Numbered from the stretch's first letter, positions 25,279-36,250 are shown. The stretch: DNA of 64,000 bases from Lunularia cruciata (GCA_948567375.1 OX419756.1:29216333-29280332), one strand, 5' to 3'. The notes: generated by a model not told the origin, from the letters alone. Numbers and translations are program-made.

Positions 25279-25487
25279 ACTTGTTTCCCTAGAGGCCCTC
25301 GGTCTTTGTACAGGTAATCTTTGAACAACATGGAGAGGCACATTGAAGAGGAGGAGGTGGAAATCACTTTGGAAAACAAAGATCTCCAGTAAATGTACCT
25401 CACTGCCTTATTGGCTTAATAAGGAAGCAAAGAAGCAAGGGAAGGAAGAAGAATAATGCACAACGATCCCGAAAGGCAACCTCACAA

Positions 25488-28311
25488 TTGATTGTCATGA
25501 ATGAAATCCTAGAAGGTAATCAAGTAAGAGTATTAATAGATTTGGGAGCAACAGAGAATTTATTGTCTTGCTTTGTTGCAATAAGATTGGGAATGGATCT
25601 AGAGAGAGATGGATGTGAAGAAGTAGAGTTACTTAATGGGCAAACACAGAGGATTGAATCATTACCTAGATGGGTAACACTCTCTATAAGAGAATATCAA
25701 GAAGCAATTGAGTGGTGAGTGATACAATTAGCTTGTTATGATGCAATTTTAGGCATACCATGGATGGAGCAATACAACCCTATGGTGGATTGGAGGAAGA
25801 AAGTAGTGAGAACCCACCAATGGTCAATCATTGGGGTTAAAGAAAAATCACACAAATAGAAACTACCTCTATATGTCATAGGGACGGCAACGGTCTATAA
25901 GACCGATAGATGTTTTATGGGTCTAATAAGAGAAGTCCAGAGTGCACAACTCGATGGACAAATCCCTGAGAAATTAAAGGATGTGGTGGATGAGTTTCAA
26001 GATGTCTTTCTTGATGATCTACACTTAGGATTACCACCAAAAAGACGAGTAGATCACAAAATTGAGACACTCTTGGGGAAGACACTTCCTTGTAAGGCCC
26101 CATATCGCCTATCACTTCATGAGTTGGAGGAGTGTAAGACTCAAATTGAGGAGATGTTGCAGAAAGGGTTCATCCAACGTAGTGTATCACCATATGGGGC
26201 CTCTATCTTGTTTGTGAAGAAGAAGGATGGTACAATGCGCATGTGCATTGACTATCGGGGTTTCAATCAGCAAACAATGAAGAACAAATACCCCTTACCT
26301 CGCATGGATGACCTATTTCATCAACTCCATGGAGCGAGATACTTCACCAAACTGGACATGCAGAGCGGTTACAATCAAATCCAAATTGCAGAGGAGGATG
26401 TGTACAAAATTGCCTTCCAAACCAGGTATGGCCACTTTGAGTATCTTGTGATGCCTTTTGGCCTCACCAATGCACCTGCCACTTTCATGAGTCTAATGAA
26501 TGACATATTTTGTCCATACTTGGATAAGTCTATTATTGTCTTCTTGGATGATATCTTAGTATATAGTAGCACAATGATAGAACACAAACAACATCTACAA
26601 AAGGTCCTCCAAATTCTAAGACAGAATCAATTGTACACCAAAATCTCAAAGTGTGAGTTTGGCAAGTCTGAAGTAGACTACTTAGGACATAGAGTAAGTG
26701 CACAGGGCATTCAAGTATTGACAAATAAAATAGAGGTCATTCAAAAATAGAGTGCCCCAAAAGATTAGACTCAAATTAAGAGCTTCTTGGGGTTGACGGG
26801 ATTCTATTGTAGATTTGTCAAGGACTTCTCCAAGGTTGCATAGCCTTTAAAGGCACTACTTGGCAAGGGGAAGAGGTGGACATGGGGAATTGCACAAGAG
26901 TTGGCCTTTCAAGAAGTGAAGGTTGCCTTGCTACATGCACCAATCTTGAAGTGGTATTACCCAAAATGTCCAATCAAGTTGGCTACAGATGCATCAAGCG
27001 TAGCAATAGGAGCAGTCCTCCAACAAGAGTGGCATGATGGATGACATCCAATTGCATATTTATCTCAAAAGTTGTTACCGACAGAGTGCAACTACCACAC
27101 CACAGAATGAGAAGAGATGGTCATTGTTCTAGCAACCAAGCATTGGAAGCACTACCTGGGCAAGAAGGCATTTGTAGTAGAGACAAACCACAAACCTCTA
27201 GTCTACCTCGAGACGCAGAAGGATCTATCTCATCACCAAATTTGGTGGGCAGAGTGGTGACAATGCTTCAACATGACAATCACCTACGTGGAAGGTAAGA
27301 AGCAACTTGCAGATGCAATCACATGCATGCCAATGGCAAACAACTTGGTGGTAGAGGTTGAGATTAACCCTGAATTCTGGCAAGAGATTCTGGCTGCTAC
27401 AAAAACAAATCCACAGATTGTAGAAGCACAATCATCCAAAGGTGTCACTAGCACCCAAGGACTCACCTTTCGGGATGGTAGATTATGGATCCCAAATGTC
27501 CCAGAATTATGCACCACCATTCTAGTGGAATGTCATGATTTGGCCATTGCAGCTCATGTCAGAGTGGACAAGACCTTGGATGCAGTCAAGCGCCATAACT
27601 ATTGGCCCAAGATGAGCAACGACATGATGGACTATGTGCATAGCTGCCTACTTTGTCAACAAAACAAAGCTTCTAATCAAGCTATTGTATGGCTCCTTCA
27701 ACCTCCCCCCCACTCCTACCCAACATTGGGAACAAGTGAGTATGGATCTCGTCTGTGAATTACCCTAGACCACCTCAGGGTTTGCCTCCATTGTGGTCTT
27801 TGTAGACTGGCTCAGCAAAATGATTCATGTACACCCTACCACTAAGGAGGTGACCGCTCCACAACTAGCTCAATTATACTTAGATGCAGTCTTTGCTCAC
27901 CATGGCTTGTCTAGAGTACTCATCACAGATAGAGGCACACAATTCACCTGTTTGTTTTGGCAAACACTCTTTGGTTTCTTCAAAACCAAGTTGGCCATGT
28001 CCACAACTTACCACCCACAAACAAATGGCCAAATAGAGCGGGCTAATCACACAATTGAAGACATGTTACGCGGCTTCACCTTAGAAGAGCAAGAGAGGTG
28101 GGACACCCTACTACCGTTGGTGGAATTTGCTTACAACAATTCAGTGAATGCATCCATCCAAGTCACTCTATTCTTCCTCATGTATGGTGAGCATCCCTTC
28201 ACACCTTCTAGCTTGATGAAGATCCGTCCAGTGGCTACCAAGGTCGATGCAGTCAACACATTTGTTTCTAGAATCCAACAAGGTGTGGAGAGCGCCAAGC
28301 ACAGATTATAG
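25488..28311 (+). pseudogene. pol remnant: protease, RT, RNase H, integrase, outer chromovirus
   Basis: Protease (25488-25718): the active-site triad reads DLG-A near 25539 instead of DSG/DTG. Reverse transcriptase (25917-26750) is the best-kept part, with [29 protein letters not shown] and the catalytic FLDD at 26541-26552. RNase H (26760-27300) is broken by stops. Integrase: HHCC zinc-binding part to 27758, then a catalytic core (27793-28311) with Asp at 27805, Asp at 27928 and Glu at 28036, giving the DD35E spacing. A frameshift lies near 27750. Confidence 0.9.
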
Positions 28312-28359
28312 ATTGTGCAAAATCAACAGAAGTAGTTTGCTGATGCACACCATAGGCAC

Positions 28360-28818
28360 ATGGAGTTCAATGTTGAAGATCAAGTGTGGCTATTGACAAC
28401 CAACCTCACATTAGTTGGACCTTGTAAGCTCAAACCTTGTTTTATTGGGCCTTTCTTGATTCTTTGTCGCATCGGCGCTGTGGCCTATCACCTTGAGCTA
28501 CCACCACACATGAAGATCCATCCAATGTTCCATGTCTCCCTACTATGCAGATATGCTTCCCGATCAGGCCAGGGTCATTCTACACAAGACATTTGACCTT
28601 GTTTGACACTCATTGATGGCATAGAGGAATATGAAGTGGAGCGGATTCTCCAAAAATGCATGCATGGTACTCGCCATCCGCGGGTGGACTATCTAGTACA
28701 ATGGAAAGGTTACCCCCTCTATGAAGCAACCTAGGAGCCCACTGCCAATTTGGCACATGGATCGGTGTTGGTGCAAGCATTTGAGCAACAATTGCACAAC
28801 GAGGACATTGCGTCTTAA
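28360..28818 (+). pseudogene. Integrase C-terminus and chromodomain, outer chromovirus
   Basis: 28360-28596 matches the integrase C-terminal GPF-containing region (IGPFLILCRIGAVAYHLELP, then HPMFHVSLL). After a stop, 28610-28800 encodes EEYEVERIL...DYLVQWKGYP...ATxEP, the chromodomain hallmark. The Trp codon of the conserved WEP is TAG here. In chromoviruses this domain steers insertion towards marked chromatin. Confidence 0.88.
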
Positions 28819-28831
28819 AAGGAAGGAGGTC
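28817..28831 (+). other. Polypurine tract, outer chromovirus
   Basis: AAAAGGAAGGAGGTC lies directly before the 3' LTR start (28832), the expected plus-strand primer position. Confidence 0.85.
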
Positions 28832-28844
28832 TGTAATACCAAGA

Positions 28845-28849
28845 GCTAG
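28845..28849. other. Target-site duplication of nested element (left)
   Basis: GCTAG here and at 34399-34403 flank the nested chromovirus exactly. The uninterrupted sequence in the outer 5' LTR has a single GCTAG at the same place. Confidence 0.95.
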
Positions 28850-29275
28850 TGTAAAAGACCGAATCTGAGGAGAGAAATAGGAGAATGGAAACTCATATTG
28901 GGACACTTGAATGAGGGAAAACTCCAAATGCCTAGCATGAGCTTTGGCTTTGGTATTTATAGGTAGCATACAAGGCCCTTGAGAAGCTTCTCAAGAAGCT
29001 TCCTCAAGCCGCTTTCTTAGAGTGCAAGCCAAGTTAACTAGGAAGCTTCTCAAGAAGCTTCCTTCTAGAAGCCGCCTACTTGGGGTGCAAGCTAAGCTAG
29101 TTGGAAGCTTCTAGAAGCTTCCTTCTAGAAGCTACTTACTTAAGATGCAAGCTAAGCTAACCAGGAAGCTTCCCAAGAAGCTTCCTAGATACTTCTGGAA
29201 TATTCTAGGCTAATTTGTCTTATGTGTTACTTTGTGAGCCCAACTGACTTTGTCACTAAACTCCATATTGTTACA
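28850..29275 (-). repeat. 3' LTR of nested chromovirus
   Basis: 426 bp. It carries the same cluster of GAAGCTTC palindromes as the other LTR, including GAAGCTTCTAGAAGCTTC at 29104-29121 and TTCTGGAATATTC at 29193-29205. TATAAATA on the minus strand is at 28954-28961. Confidence 0.95.
28984..29205. promoter_or_regulatory. Heat-shock-element cluster in nested 3' LTR
   Basis: Five groups of alternating GAA/TTC units. The best are GAAgcTTCtaGAAgcTTC (29104-29121, four units in perfect nGAAnnTTC phase) and TTCtgGAAtaTTC (29193-29205, three units). Others are GAAGCTTC pairs spaced by TCAA or CCAA, which break strict 5-bp phasing. All lie upstream of the minus-strand TATA box. Confidence 0.7.
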
Positions 29276-29279
29276 TATT

Positions 29280-29470
29280 CCCCCGCCGCTAGTTGGTGAT
29301 GTCCTCGTCGCCAGTGAAGCTTCAAATTCCTGGATGGCCATCTGTGCATTTTGGAGGTGAGAAAGAGGTTCCCAGGTGGCATCATGAAGGGGATATCCTT
29401 TCCAAAGGACCTTGTACTCCGTATGTTGGCGACGGCCTTGTTGAATGTGGCAACACGCAAAGATACGATC
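29280..29470 (-). pseudogene. Chromodomain, nested chromovirus
   Basis: The minus strand encodes EYKVLWKGYPLHDATWEP followed by an acidic-helix-like tail ending just inside the LTR. This is a well-preserved chromodomain C-terminal half. Its N-terminal part, near 29470-29524, is out of frame with the integrase above it. Confidence 0.8.
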
Positions 29471-29523
29471 ACTTCGTACTCCTCATGATCATTGATAGGG
29501 ATAGGAAGAAGGGGAGGTTGGAC

Positions 29524-30552
29524 TTAAGAGGAAAAGGAAGAGGGGTTAGGAACAAAGGGTTTCAACTTGGAAACCTGAAAGATAGGATGGATACGCATGT
29601 GACAAGGCAAGGCAAGACAATAAGCAACATGAGAGATAATTTGGGTGATATCAAAGGGTCCTATCCAATTAGGAGCAAGTTTACGAACTTGGGTATCAAG
29701 TAGGAGAGGGAGGTTACTAGAGGATAGCATGACTTTATCACCAACTTCAAAGGTGAGATCGCGACAATGGTGGTCCGCATATTGTTTTTGGCGATTCTGA
29801 GCAACAAGGAGGTGAGACTTGGCTTGTTTGAGAGATTGGGATATAATGGTCAAGAATGTGAAAGTATGAGGAACCTGAGATGGAGGGGGAGCAAGAAGAG
29901 AATCTGGAACAAGCAGATCTTGGCCAAAATTGAGAAAGAAAGGAGAGAATCCGGTGCTTGCCTGTTTGGAATTGTTGTAGGCAAATTCGGCAGCGGCAAG
30001 ACATTCATCCCAATTGGTATGGTGGACATTGACAAAGGCACGCAACATATCCTCCAATGTGCGATTTGCACGTTCGGTTTGTCCATCAGTTTGAGGATGA
30101 TAGGCCATGGACAAAGTAAGCTTGGTGCCGAGTATCTGAAAGAATTCTTGCCAAAACTTCCCGGTAAAGCAAGGATCACGGTCGGAGATGAGTACACGTG
30201 GTATTCCATGATGCTTGAAAACATTGTCAAAGTAGATTTGCACTAAGGTTGGAGCATCTATGGTATCACAGGTTGGTGCCAAGTGGATTTGCTTATTAAG
30301 CTTATCCACAAACACCATGATGGCGGTGTGTCCTTGTTTTGTCTTTGGCAAGGATGTGATGAGATCCAAGCTCACATGCTCCCAACGAGCTGATGGAACG
30401 GCAAGCGGTTGAAGGAGTCCACCCGGCTTTTGGTTGCTAGCCTTGTTACGTTGGCAGCTCTCACACAATCGGACAAATTCTCGAACATCCCGTGTCATGT
30501 TGGGCCACCACCATTGACATTGGAGGGTACCCAAGGTCTTGTCCACACCCAT
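29524..30552 (-). CDS. Integrase open frame, nested chromovirus
   Basis: A 342-codon open frame, the longest in the window. It begins within the HHCC zinc-binding region (CESCQRNKASNQ), then the catalytic core with Asp in MVFVDKLNK, Asp in LISDRDPCF and Glu in QTERAN with 35 residues between the last two, then the integrase C-terminal GPF domain (NWIGPFDITQ). It joins strand-transfer of element cDNA into the genome in the family. The upstream pol frame (to 30495) overlaps it in a different phase, so it is cut off from protease and RT by a frameshift. Confidence 0.88.
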   Translation of the reverse strand: MGVDKTLGTLQCQWWWPNMTRDVREFVRLCESCQRNKASNQKPGGLLQPLAVPSARWEHVSLDLITSLPKTKQGHTAIMVFVDKLNKQIHLAPTCDTIDAPTLVQIYFDNVFKHHGIPRVLISDRDPCFTGKFWQEFFQILGTKLTLSMAYHPQTDGQTERANRTLEDMLRAFVNVHHTNWDECLAAAEFAYNNSKQASTGFSPFFLNFGQDLLVPDSLLAPPPSQVPHTFTFLTIISQSLKQAKSHLLVAQNRQKQYADHHCRDLTFEVGDKVMLSSSNLPLLLDTQVRKLAPNWIGPFDITQIISHVAYCLALPCHMRIHPIFQVSKLKPFVPNPSSFSS

Positions 30553-32774
30553 GTGACCAGCGATGGGTAAATCATGGGCTTCTTGAAGGCGTACAAGTTG
30601 AAGATCACCTTTGGCTGGAACATAGATCGGTCCACATGGAATAGAAGGCCTTCCTTGGAGGAGAAGGTGTTGTACTCCTTGTCACCTGTTGTTAGCCGAC
30701 CATGTACCATTTGGAAGGAGGGATCTTGCTGTAGAGCTAACTGAAACTCATTATGAATCTTGGGATCAATTGACACCGTCGTAATTGTTACCGCAATGAG
30801 AGGAAGAGACTTCAAATCAGGTTGTCGTGACAGAGCATCAGGGATGACATGGAACCAACCTGGTTTGTAATCAAGTTTGATGTCAAACAATTGGAGTTGC
30901 TCTTCCCATCAATGATGTCGACTCTTCATGTGCTCTAGGTGTAAGGTCTGCAACAATGGCTTGTGATCAGTTCGCATGATCACTTGTTTCCCCAAGAGAT
31001 AATGCCTCCATACCTTGGTGGCATATACCATTGCAAGTTTTTCCCGATCTTGAGCAGAGTAATTTCTTTCAGTTGTATTTAGTCGGCGAGACACAAAGGC
31101 AATAGGATGTAGTCCATCTGGAAATTCTTGTTGCAACACAGCTCCAATTGCAAAGTTAGAAGCATCAAAATCAACCACACAAGGTAGTTGAGTATCATAT
31201 GGTTGAAGAATGGGTCTTGAAGACACCATATGCTTTAACTTTTGGAATGCTTCTTCATGCTTGGTGGTCCATTGGAAGCTCGAGTTCTTTCCCAAGAGGT
31301 CAGTCAATGGTGCAGCCACATGAGCATAATAGTGGATGAACCGTCGGTAAAAACTGGCCAATCCATTGAATGCTCATACTTTGGTAGCATCCTTCGGGGT
31401 AGGCCAATCAGTAATGGCCTTGATCTTCTCTTCTTCCATCTTGATCCCCTCTGATGAGATCTTATGACCCAAGAAGGTAACCTCCTTCTGCCAAAAAGCA
31501 CACTTTGACTTCTTGCAGTAAAATTTCCATTATCGTAGTTGTCTTAGGACTTCTCGCACATGATTCTTGTGTTTTGCCTCTATCCTACTATAGATTAGGC
31601 TATCATCTAAGAACACTACCAAGGACTGATCCAATAGTCCTTCCAACACCCGATGCATCTGATCCATGAAGACCGTTGGAGTATTAGTGAGTCCAAAAGG
31701 TAGAACTCTCCACTCAAAATGTCCATACCTTGTGCGAAAGGCAGTCTTTTGCACGTCCTCTCCTTCAATAGGAATTTGCCAATAGCCGCTATGAAGATCT
31801 AGCTTGGAAAAGTAACGTGCTCCACTTAATTGATCAAGCAGGTCATTGATCCGAGGCAAGGGATATGCATTCTTCACGGTTTGCATATTGAGCCCACGGT
31901 AATCAATACAGAAACTAAGTCCTTCATCCTTCTTTGGAACAAATAGTACCGGTGCTCCCCACGGGGAGGTACTATGTCATATGAAATCCTTCTCCAACAA
32001 CTCTGTAAGTGTTGTTCGCATTGGTCTACTCACTGGAGTACTCCCTGGCAATAACTCTATCTTGAAGGGCATATCTTGATCAGAGGGTAATCCCTTTGGC
32101 AGATCATCCGGAAACACATCTGCAAACTCTTGAACTATCCAATCAACCGTTGCTTGATGCGGCACTTGGCCCTCCTCAGATTGTTCTTGTGTAATCGGCT
32201 TGATCCACACTGCGAATACAAACTTATCTTTCTCCAAAGCTTGCTCTATGGCTGCTTCATTAACAAACTTCCCTTCTAGGGACTCATCTCTCTTCCAAGC
32301 TTGCTCCATGGTTGCCTTCTTGGCAAACTTCCCATCTTGGGACTGACTATTCTTAGGTGTCTTACTCAGAGGTGCCAGACAACCTAATCGGAAATTCTTA
32401 CCTTGGTGTTATACTTGAATTTGACGTCGGGTCCAATCGAATTGAACCTTATGACGTTCAAGCCAAGGTAGACCCAGAATGATATCATAGTGTAGAGGTG
32501 CCACTACAAACCTCATACACTCCAAATACTCAATCTTGAAGGTAACAAGATGCGAGGTGCGGAATGTAGAACATTTTCTACCATCCGCCATCATCAAACT
32601 ACTTCCAATCATTGGCTCGATAGGAATACCCAATTCCTTTGCTACTTGCATAGACACGCAATTCTTTGAACTTCCAGAATCAACCAAAATCCTACAACCT
32701 CGATTAGATATCATATCTTGCAAGTGAAGCAAACTTGCATAGGTCGAGCCTTCAATCCCATTGGAACTAATCAA
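30495..32774 (-). pseudogene. Protease, RT and RNase H remnant, nested chromovirus
   Basis: All pieces share one minus frame broken by stops. Protease at 32409-32774 retains LVDSGSSKN. A linker and RT N-terminus lie at 31977-32309. RT core at 31530-31886 has [22 protein letters not shown] and FLDDSLIYS. RNase H at 30909-31361 has VVDFDASNFAIGAVL and YSAQDREKLA. The catalytic FLDD is intact, but stops (for example about 31975, 31527 and 30907) prevent a full product. Confidence 0.9.
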
Positions 32775-32879
32775 GCTCCCAATAGGCGGCTCGAAATCTC
32801 CTACTGGGATTCTTTGTTTCCCTGATCATTCTTTTCCACAAACTCCATCTGGGCAACTTGTTGAGATTGCCCATTCCTA

Positions 32880-33702
32880 AGTGGACATTCAGCAATGCAA
32901 TGTCTAACTTAGCAATAATAAAAGCAACCTCCATTTTGTCGTAATCTTTCTCTATCTGCTGTGCCAAGTGGTCTTCGTTGGATAGCATCAATCTCCATTG
33001 GTACCGGTTCTTCTACTCGTGCATAGTGTACTGGTAGGCTTTGTGCAGGTCGAGGTCGAGACCAATTTGTCACAACCAAGGAATCAAAACGCTCAGCCAA
33101 TTGCATAGCTTCTTCTACGTTTTGTGGCTCCCGCATGGTCACCTCCAATTTGGTTTGTGACTTCAATCCTCGTACAAATCGATCCAAAACTTCACCTTCT
33201 TGGATATCTGGAATTTGCATGATGATGTTCTGAAATTGTGTGATGTAGCTTCTCATTGAGCCAATCTGCCTCAACTCCGCCAATCTATCTAGGCTCGGGT
33301 GGCATTTATCGTTTGAAATCGACCAAGTATTGCATCTTCAAATTCTGCCCATGTCAAAATCGGTGTAACAATTTGTCGTTCAGCTCTTTCTACTCAAAAT
33401 TTCCACCAAAGTTTTGCCACGCCATCCAATTGGCTAGAAGCCAAGAGAATTTGTTTCTGCTCGTCTTGAAGATTGGTGGCTTCAAAGTAACATTCGCAAT
33501 CAAACACAAAATTCTCCACTGTGCCTGGAAGATTCTTGCCTTCAAACACCTTGGGTTTTGGAAATCGAATGTGATCTTCTCCATCTTGAATTGGCGCTCT
33601 GTCTATCTATTCTCGTCGTTGCTGGTCTCGTTCATCCAACAATTGAGTAAGATGCTTGATTTGTTGTTGCATTGCAAGGATAACATCCGGTATTGCTGCC
33701 AT
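32880..33702 (-). pseudogene. gag remnant, nested chromovirus
   Basis: The ATG at 33702 (complement) opens MAAIPDVILAMQQQIKHL, followed by a typical plant gypsy gag capsid region (QDEQKQILLASSQLDGVAKLWW) with internal stops and frame changes. The 32909-33283 piece has FVRGLKSQTKLEV and EEAMQLAERFD. A zinc knuckle is degraded near 32880-32925 by a stop. Confidence 0.82.
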
Positions 33703-33960
33703 CGCTACTACTCTATTCCACTACACTCAATTTATCTAGTTGATTAACACATAGATACAACACGTCCACCGTTCTCCATAAGTTACAACTGGAAGTATCA
33801 AAGTTTCCTCTAACATGGTGATCATATGTAGAAAATCCTGCCCAAAGCGCAAGGTGATGAATTGTGTGAAACGATGCTTTGGTAATATCTGGACATGAAA
33901 GTCCCAATGGTTTGGTGGAAGTGGATTTGGTGGTCCATAAATTCCATCCATCCCATTCCT

Positions 33961-33973
33961 GCTCTGATACCAA
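33961..33973 (-). other. Primer binding site, nested chromovirus
   Basis: On the minus strand TTGGTATCAGAGC follows the 5' LTR directly: an initiator-Met tRNA primer site, the same as in the outer element. Confidence 0.9.
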
Positions 33974-34077
33974 TGTAAAAGACCGAATCCGAGGAGAGAA
34001 ATAGAAGAATGGAAACTCACATTAGGACACTTGAATGAGGGAAAACTCCAAATGTCTAGCATGAGCTTTGGCTTTGG

Positions 34078-34085
34078 TATTTATA
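34078..34085 (-). promoter_or_regulatory. TATA box of nested 5' LTR
   Basis: TATAAATA on the minus strand within CTACCTATAAATACC. It is placed downstream of the HSE cluster and about 105 bp before the LTR end. Confidence 0.75.
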
Positions 34086-34106
34086 GGTAGCATACAAGGC
34101 CCTTGA

Positions 34107-34329
34107 GAAGCTTCTCAAGAAGTTTCCTCAAGCCGCTTTCTTAGAGTGCAAGCCAAGTTAACTAGGAAGCTTCTCAAAAAACTTCCTTCTAGAAGCCGCC
34201 TACTTGGCGTGCAAGCTAAGCTAGTTGGAAGCTTCTAGAAGCTTCCTTCTAGAAGCTACTTACTTAAGATGCAAGCTTAGCTAACCGGGAAGCTTCCCAA
34301 GAAGCTTCCTAGATACTTCTGGAATATTC
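34107..34329. promoter_or_regulatory. Heat-shock-element cluster in nested 5' LTR
   Basis: GAAGCTTCTAGAAGCTTC at 34228-34245 is a perfect four-unit heat-shock element, and TTCTGGAATATTC at 34317-34329 a perfect three-unit one. Further GAAGCTTC/TTCTAGAA units lie at about 34107-34126, 34166-34194 and 34247-34256, and around 34289-34308. In plants such sites bind heat-shock factors. Binding here is inferred. Confidence 0.7.
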
Positions 34330-34398
34330 TAGGCTAATTTGTCTTATGTGTTACTTTGTGAGCCCAACTACTTCATCGCTAAACTCCATATTGTTACA

Positions 34399-34403
34399 GC
34401 TAG
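34399..34403. other. Target-site duplication of nested element (right)
   Basis: GCTAG, identical to 28845-28849. Confidence 0.95.
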
Positions 34404-35984
34404 CCATATGATCTAGATGTGAAATTTGGTTTGGTAACATCTAGAATAATATTATACATGATGGTCAAAATAGATAAGATAGAAGTATCACCAAAAGAGT
34501 ACTTTTACTAATAGGGCAAAAACCAAAATAGACTTGAGAACCTTAGAACCAATAGCTAGACATATGATTTAAAGGTGAGAATTGGTTTGGTAACATCTGA
34601 AAGGATGTTACACATGATGTAATAAACAAATCAGAAAGAGGTATCACCAAAAGGGGACTCCTACTAATAGAGTAGGAACCGAAATATGCCTGAAATCTTT
34701 GAAGGCAATTTTGGAGGCCTAAATGGATGAATTAGGCCTCGAAAATGTGTAGACCCCCCCCCCCCCCTCCCAAGGGAGAAAGGTTTCCTTCCCTCCCCTC
34801 TGCTTTGTCTCGTCGAGAGCTTTCCAACGGTACCTTACTCACGTGATTTTGAGATTCCTACAGGAAGATTCCCTAAAAGATTCCCTCTGGTCAAAGCTTG
34901 TTTGAAGATGTTTAGATTGAAAAGGCCTGACTATGTGAACCTAAATCAGGCAATCTTCTTCAGCACTTGCACAAACAACAACCTGTGAATTGGGTAAGGA
35001 TGTTTTGAGAATGAGTCAACAAGCTATTGGACAACATGGCTAAAGGCACTCCCATCTACTGTATTTTAGTGGGCACCTTGACCTACCCAAACAAATTACA
35101 AAGTACCAAAAGGCAAGCAAGGAGTTTTCTTGCACAAAGAAGTTTTTACTCATCACCAAAATCTATAATATTATAATCCTATAAAAGGAGACTAGGGCTA
35201 GGCCCAAGATTCAAGCTTCCAAGAAGCACAAACAAGTGGTGTAGACAATAAAAAAAATTTCCAACAATAGTTGAAGTAGAGATGCACTAAGAAATGATAG
35301 GGAACCTGAAGAAGGAGAGAGGTTGAACAATACATCCCACAAATGAGTATGAGTGCAATCTTGTCAAAAAACAAGGAAGCTAGAAATGACAAACTCCTTC
35401 ATCCAGATCTTGTCGCCTAAAAATGATGAAGTAAATGTGGGAGGTAGTAATGATGAATTACAATTATTACCCTTGCAATTGATATGACCATGAAAATATT
35501 CTTGTTTAAAGGGAAAGAGCCATAGGAGGAAGACAAGAATACACCTATAGCCAAGCTAAGGAGAACTCCAATAGAAACCTTAGTTATTACTGACTTCATT
35601 TAGGGATGCAAAACAAGGAGGTAGGACAGTCTTATGTGAGGAACAATGACAAGACAAGGCAAATGGAGCACAAAGTAATGAACCCAAAATGTCATCCAAA
35701 TACAAATCTGCTTCCAAGATGACCCGGTCACCATAAGCATGGAAGAGTCTTCAAGTGGATGAAAATAGGTGGACAAATAATAGAAGAGGCCAATGACAAG
35801 ATTTTGGTCCATGGAAAGGATGAATCAACTCAATTGTTATTTGCCCAAGCAAATAGCAGCAAACAATCTACAAATATGAGTACATATTTGTAGTGCCTTA
35901 CTAAATCACATGAAATACAAAGGTAAATCATTTGCATGTTTGATAATGGTCTACACGGTAAACATCATTAAACTTGTTATGGAA

Positions 35985-36250
35985 TCCTTGCAAGATTTTT
36001 GGCCATTCTACAAAGAAATTGATACCACAACTAACAATCTAGTGATGTTCATAAAGAACGTGCATAAGAAGGTGCAGTTGATGGCCAAGGAAAATTCCCT
36101 CCTCCACAATAAAGTGAACAAAGCCCAAGGCTCTAAATGGAGAGAAGATAAGGAATTAGAGAAGTTCTAGAAATACAAGCTCCAATAACATGAGCACTAC
36201 GAGACACTTCTTGCACATTTGAAGTCCAAAGTCACAACCATAATCTCAAG
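35985..36250 (+). pseudogene. Decayed coiled-coil coding fragment
   Basis: The plus frame shows VMESLQDFWPFYKEID, then FIKNVHKKVQLMAKENSLLH and KWREDKELEKF, continuing past stops with HYETLLAHLKSKVTTI. Charged, Leu-spaced residues resemble a coiled coil. It might be a gag-like protein of another degraded element, but no class is assigned. Confidence 0.3.

Larger units (their letters stand above)
28850..34398 (-). mobile_element. Nested Ty3/gypsy chromovirus (5549 bp)
   Basis: Complete structure in minus orientation: 5' LTR 33974-34398, primer site at 33961-33973, gag start at 33702, protease, RT, RNase H, integrase and chromodomain down to about 29280, polypurine tract GGCGGGGGAATA next to the 3' LTR at 28850-29275. 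LTRs begin and end TG...CA on the minus strand. The flanking GCTAG duplication is perfect. The two LTRs differ at about 14 of 425 positions plus a 1-bp gap, mostly transitions, so the insertion is fairly young but not current. The coding region has stops and frameshifts. Confidence 0.95.
33974..34398 (-). repeat. 5' LTR of nested chromovirus
   Basis: 425 bp, transcribed on the minus strand. Minus-strand order: TGTAACAATATGG, heat-shock-element cluster (34329 down to about 34107), TATAAATA (34085-34078), leader, CA end at 33974. This LTR drives the element, so the HSE-to-TATA order is functionally plausible. Confidence 0.95.
22952..34905 (+). mobile_element. Outer Ty3/gypsy chromovirus (split by a nested element)
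   Basis: 5' LTR 22952-23700 (749 bp, TG...CA), primer site TGGTATCAGAGC directly after it, gag-pol remnant from 24304, integrase and chromodomain to about 28800, polypurine tract 28817-28831, then the 3' LTR from 28832. The 3' LTR is interrupted after 18 bp by a second element and resumes at 34399-34905. Domain order (protease, reverse transcriptase, RNase H, integrase, chromodomain) defines a Ty3/gypsy chromovirus. Internal stops and at least two frameshifts make it defective. The 3' LTR lacks its final 225 bp, so the right-hand target duplication cannot be checked. Confidence 0.93.
28832..34905 (+). repeat. 3' LTR of outer chromovirus, interrupted and 3'-truncated
   Basis: The LTR is 28832-28849 plus 34399-34905; the middle is the nested element. 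It carries the same internal tandem duplication and a run of 14 C (34754-34767). By eye it matches the 5' LTR at roughly 96-97% up to the GCTTGTTTGA at 34896-34905, where similarity stops. The equivalent of 23476-23700, including the TATA box, is absent. Confidence 0.9.

Noticed and set aside
29767..30246. 159-codon plus-strand open frame
   Set aside because: Antisense shadow of the nested element's integrase frame.
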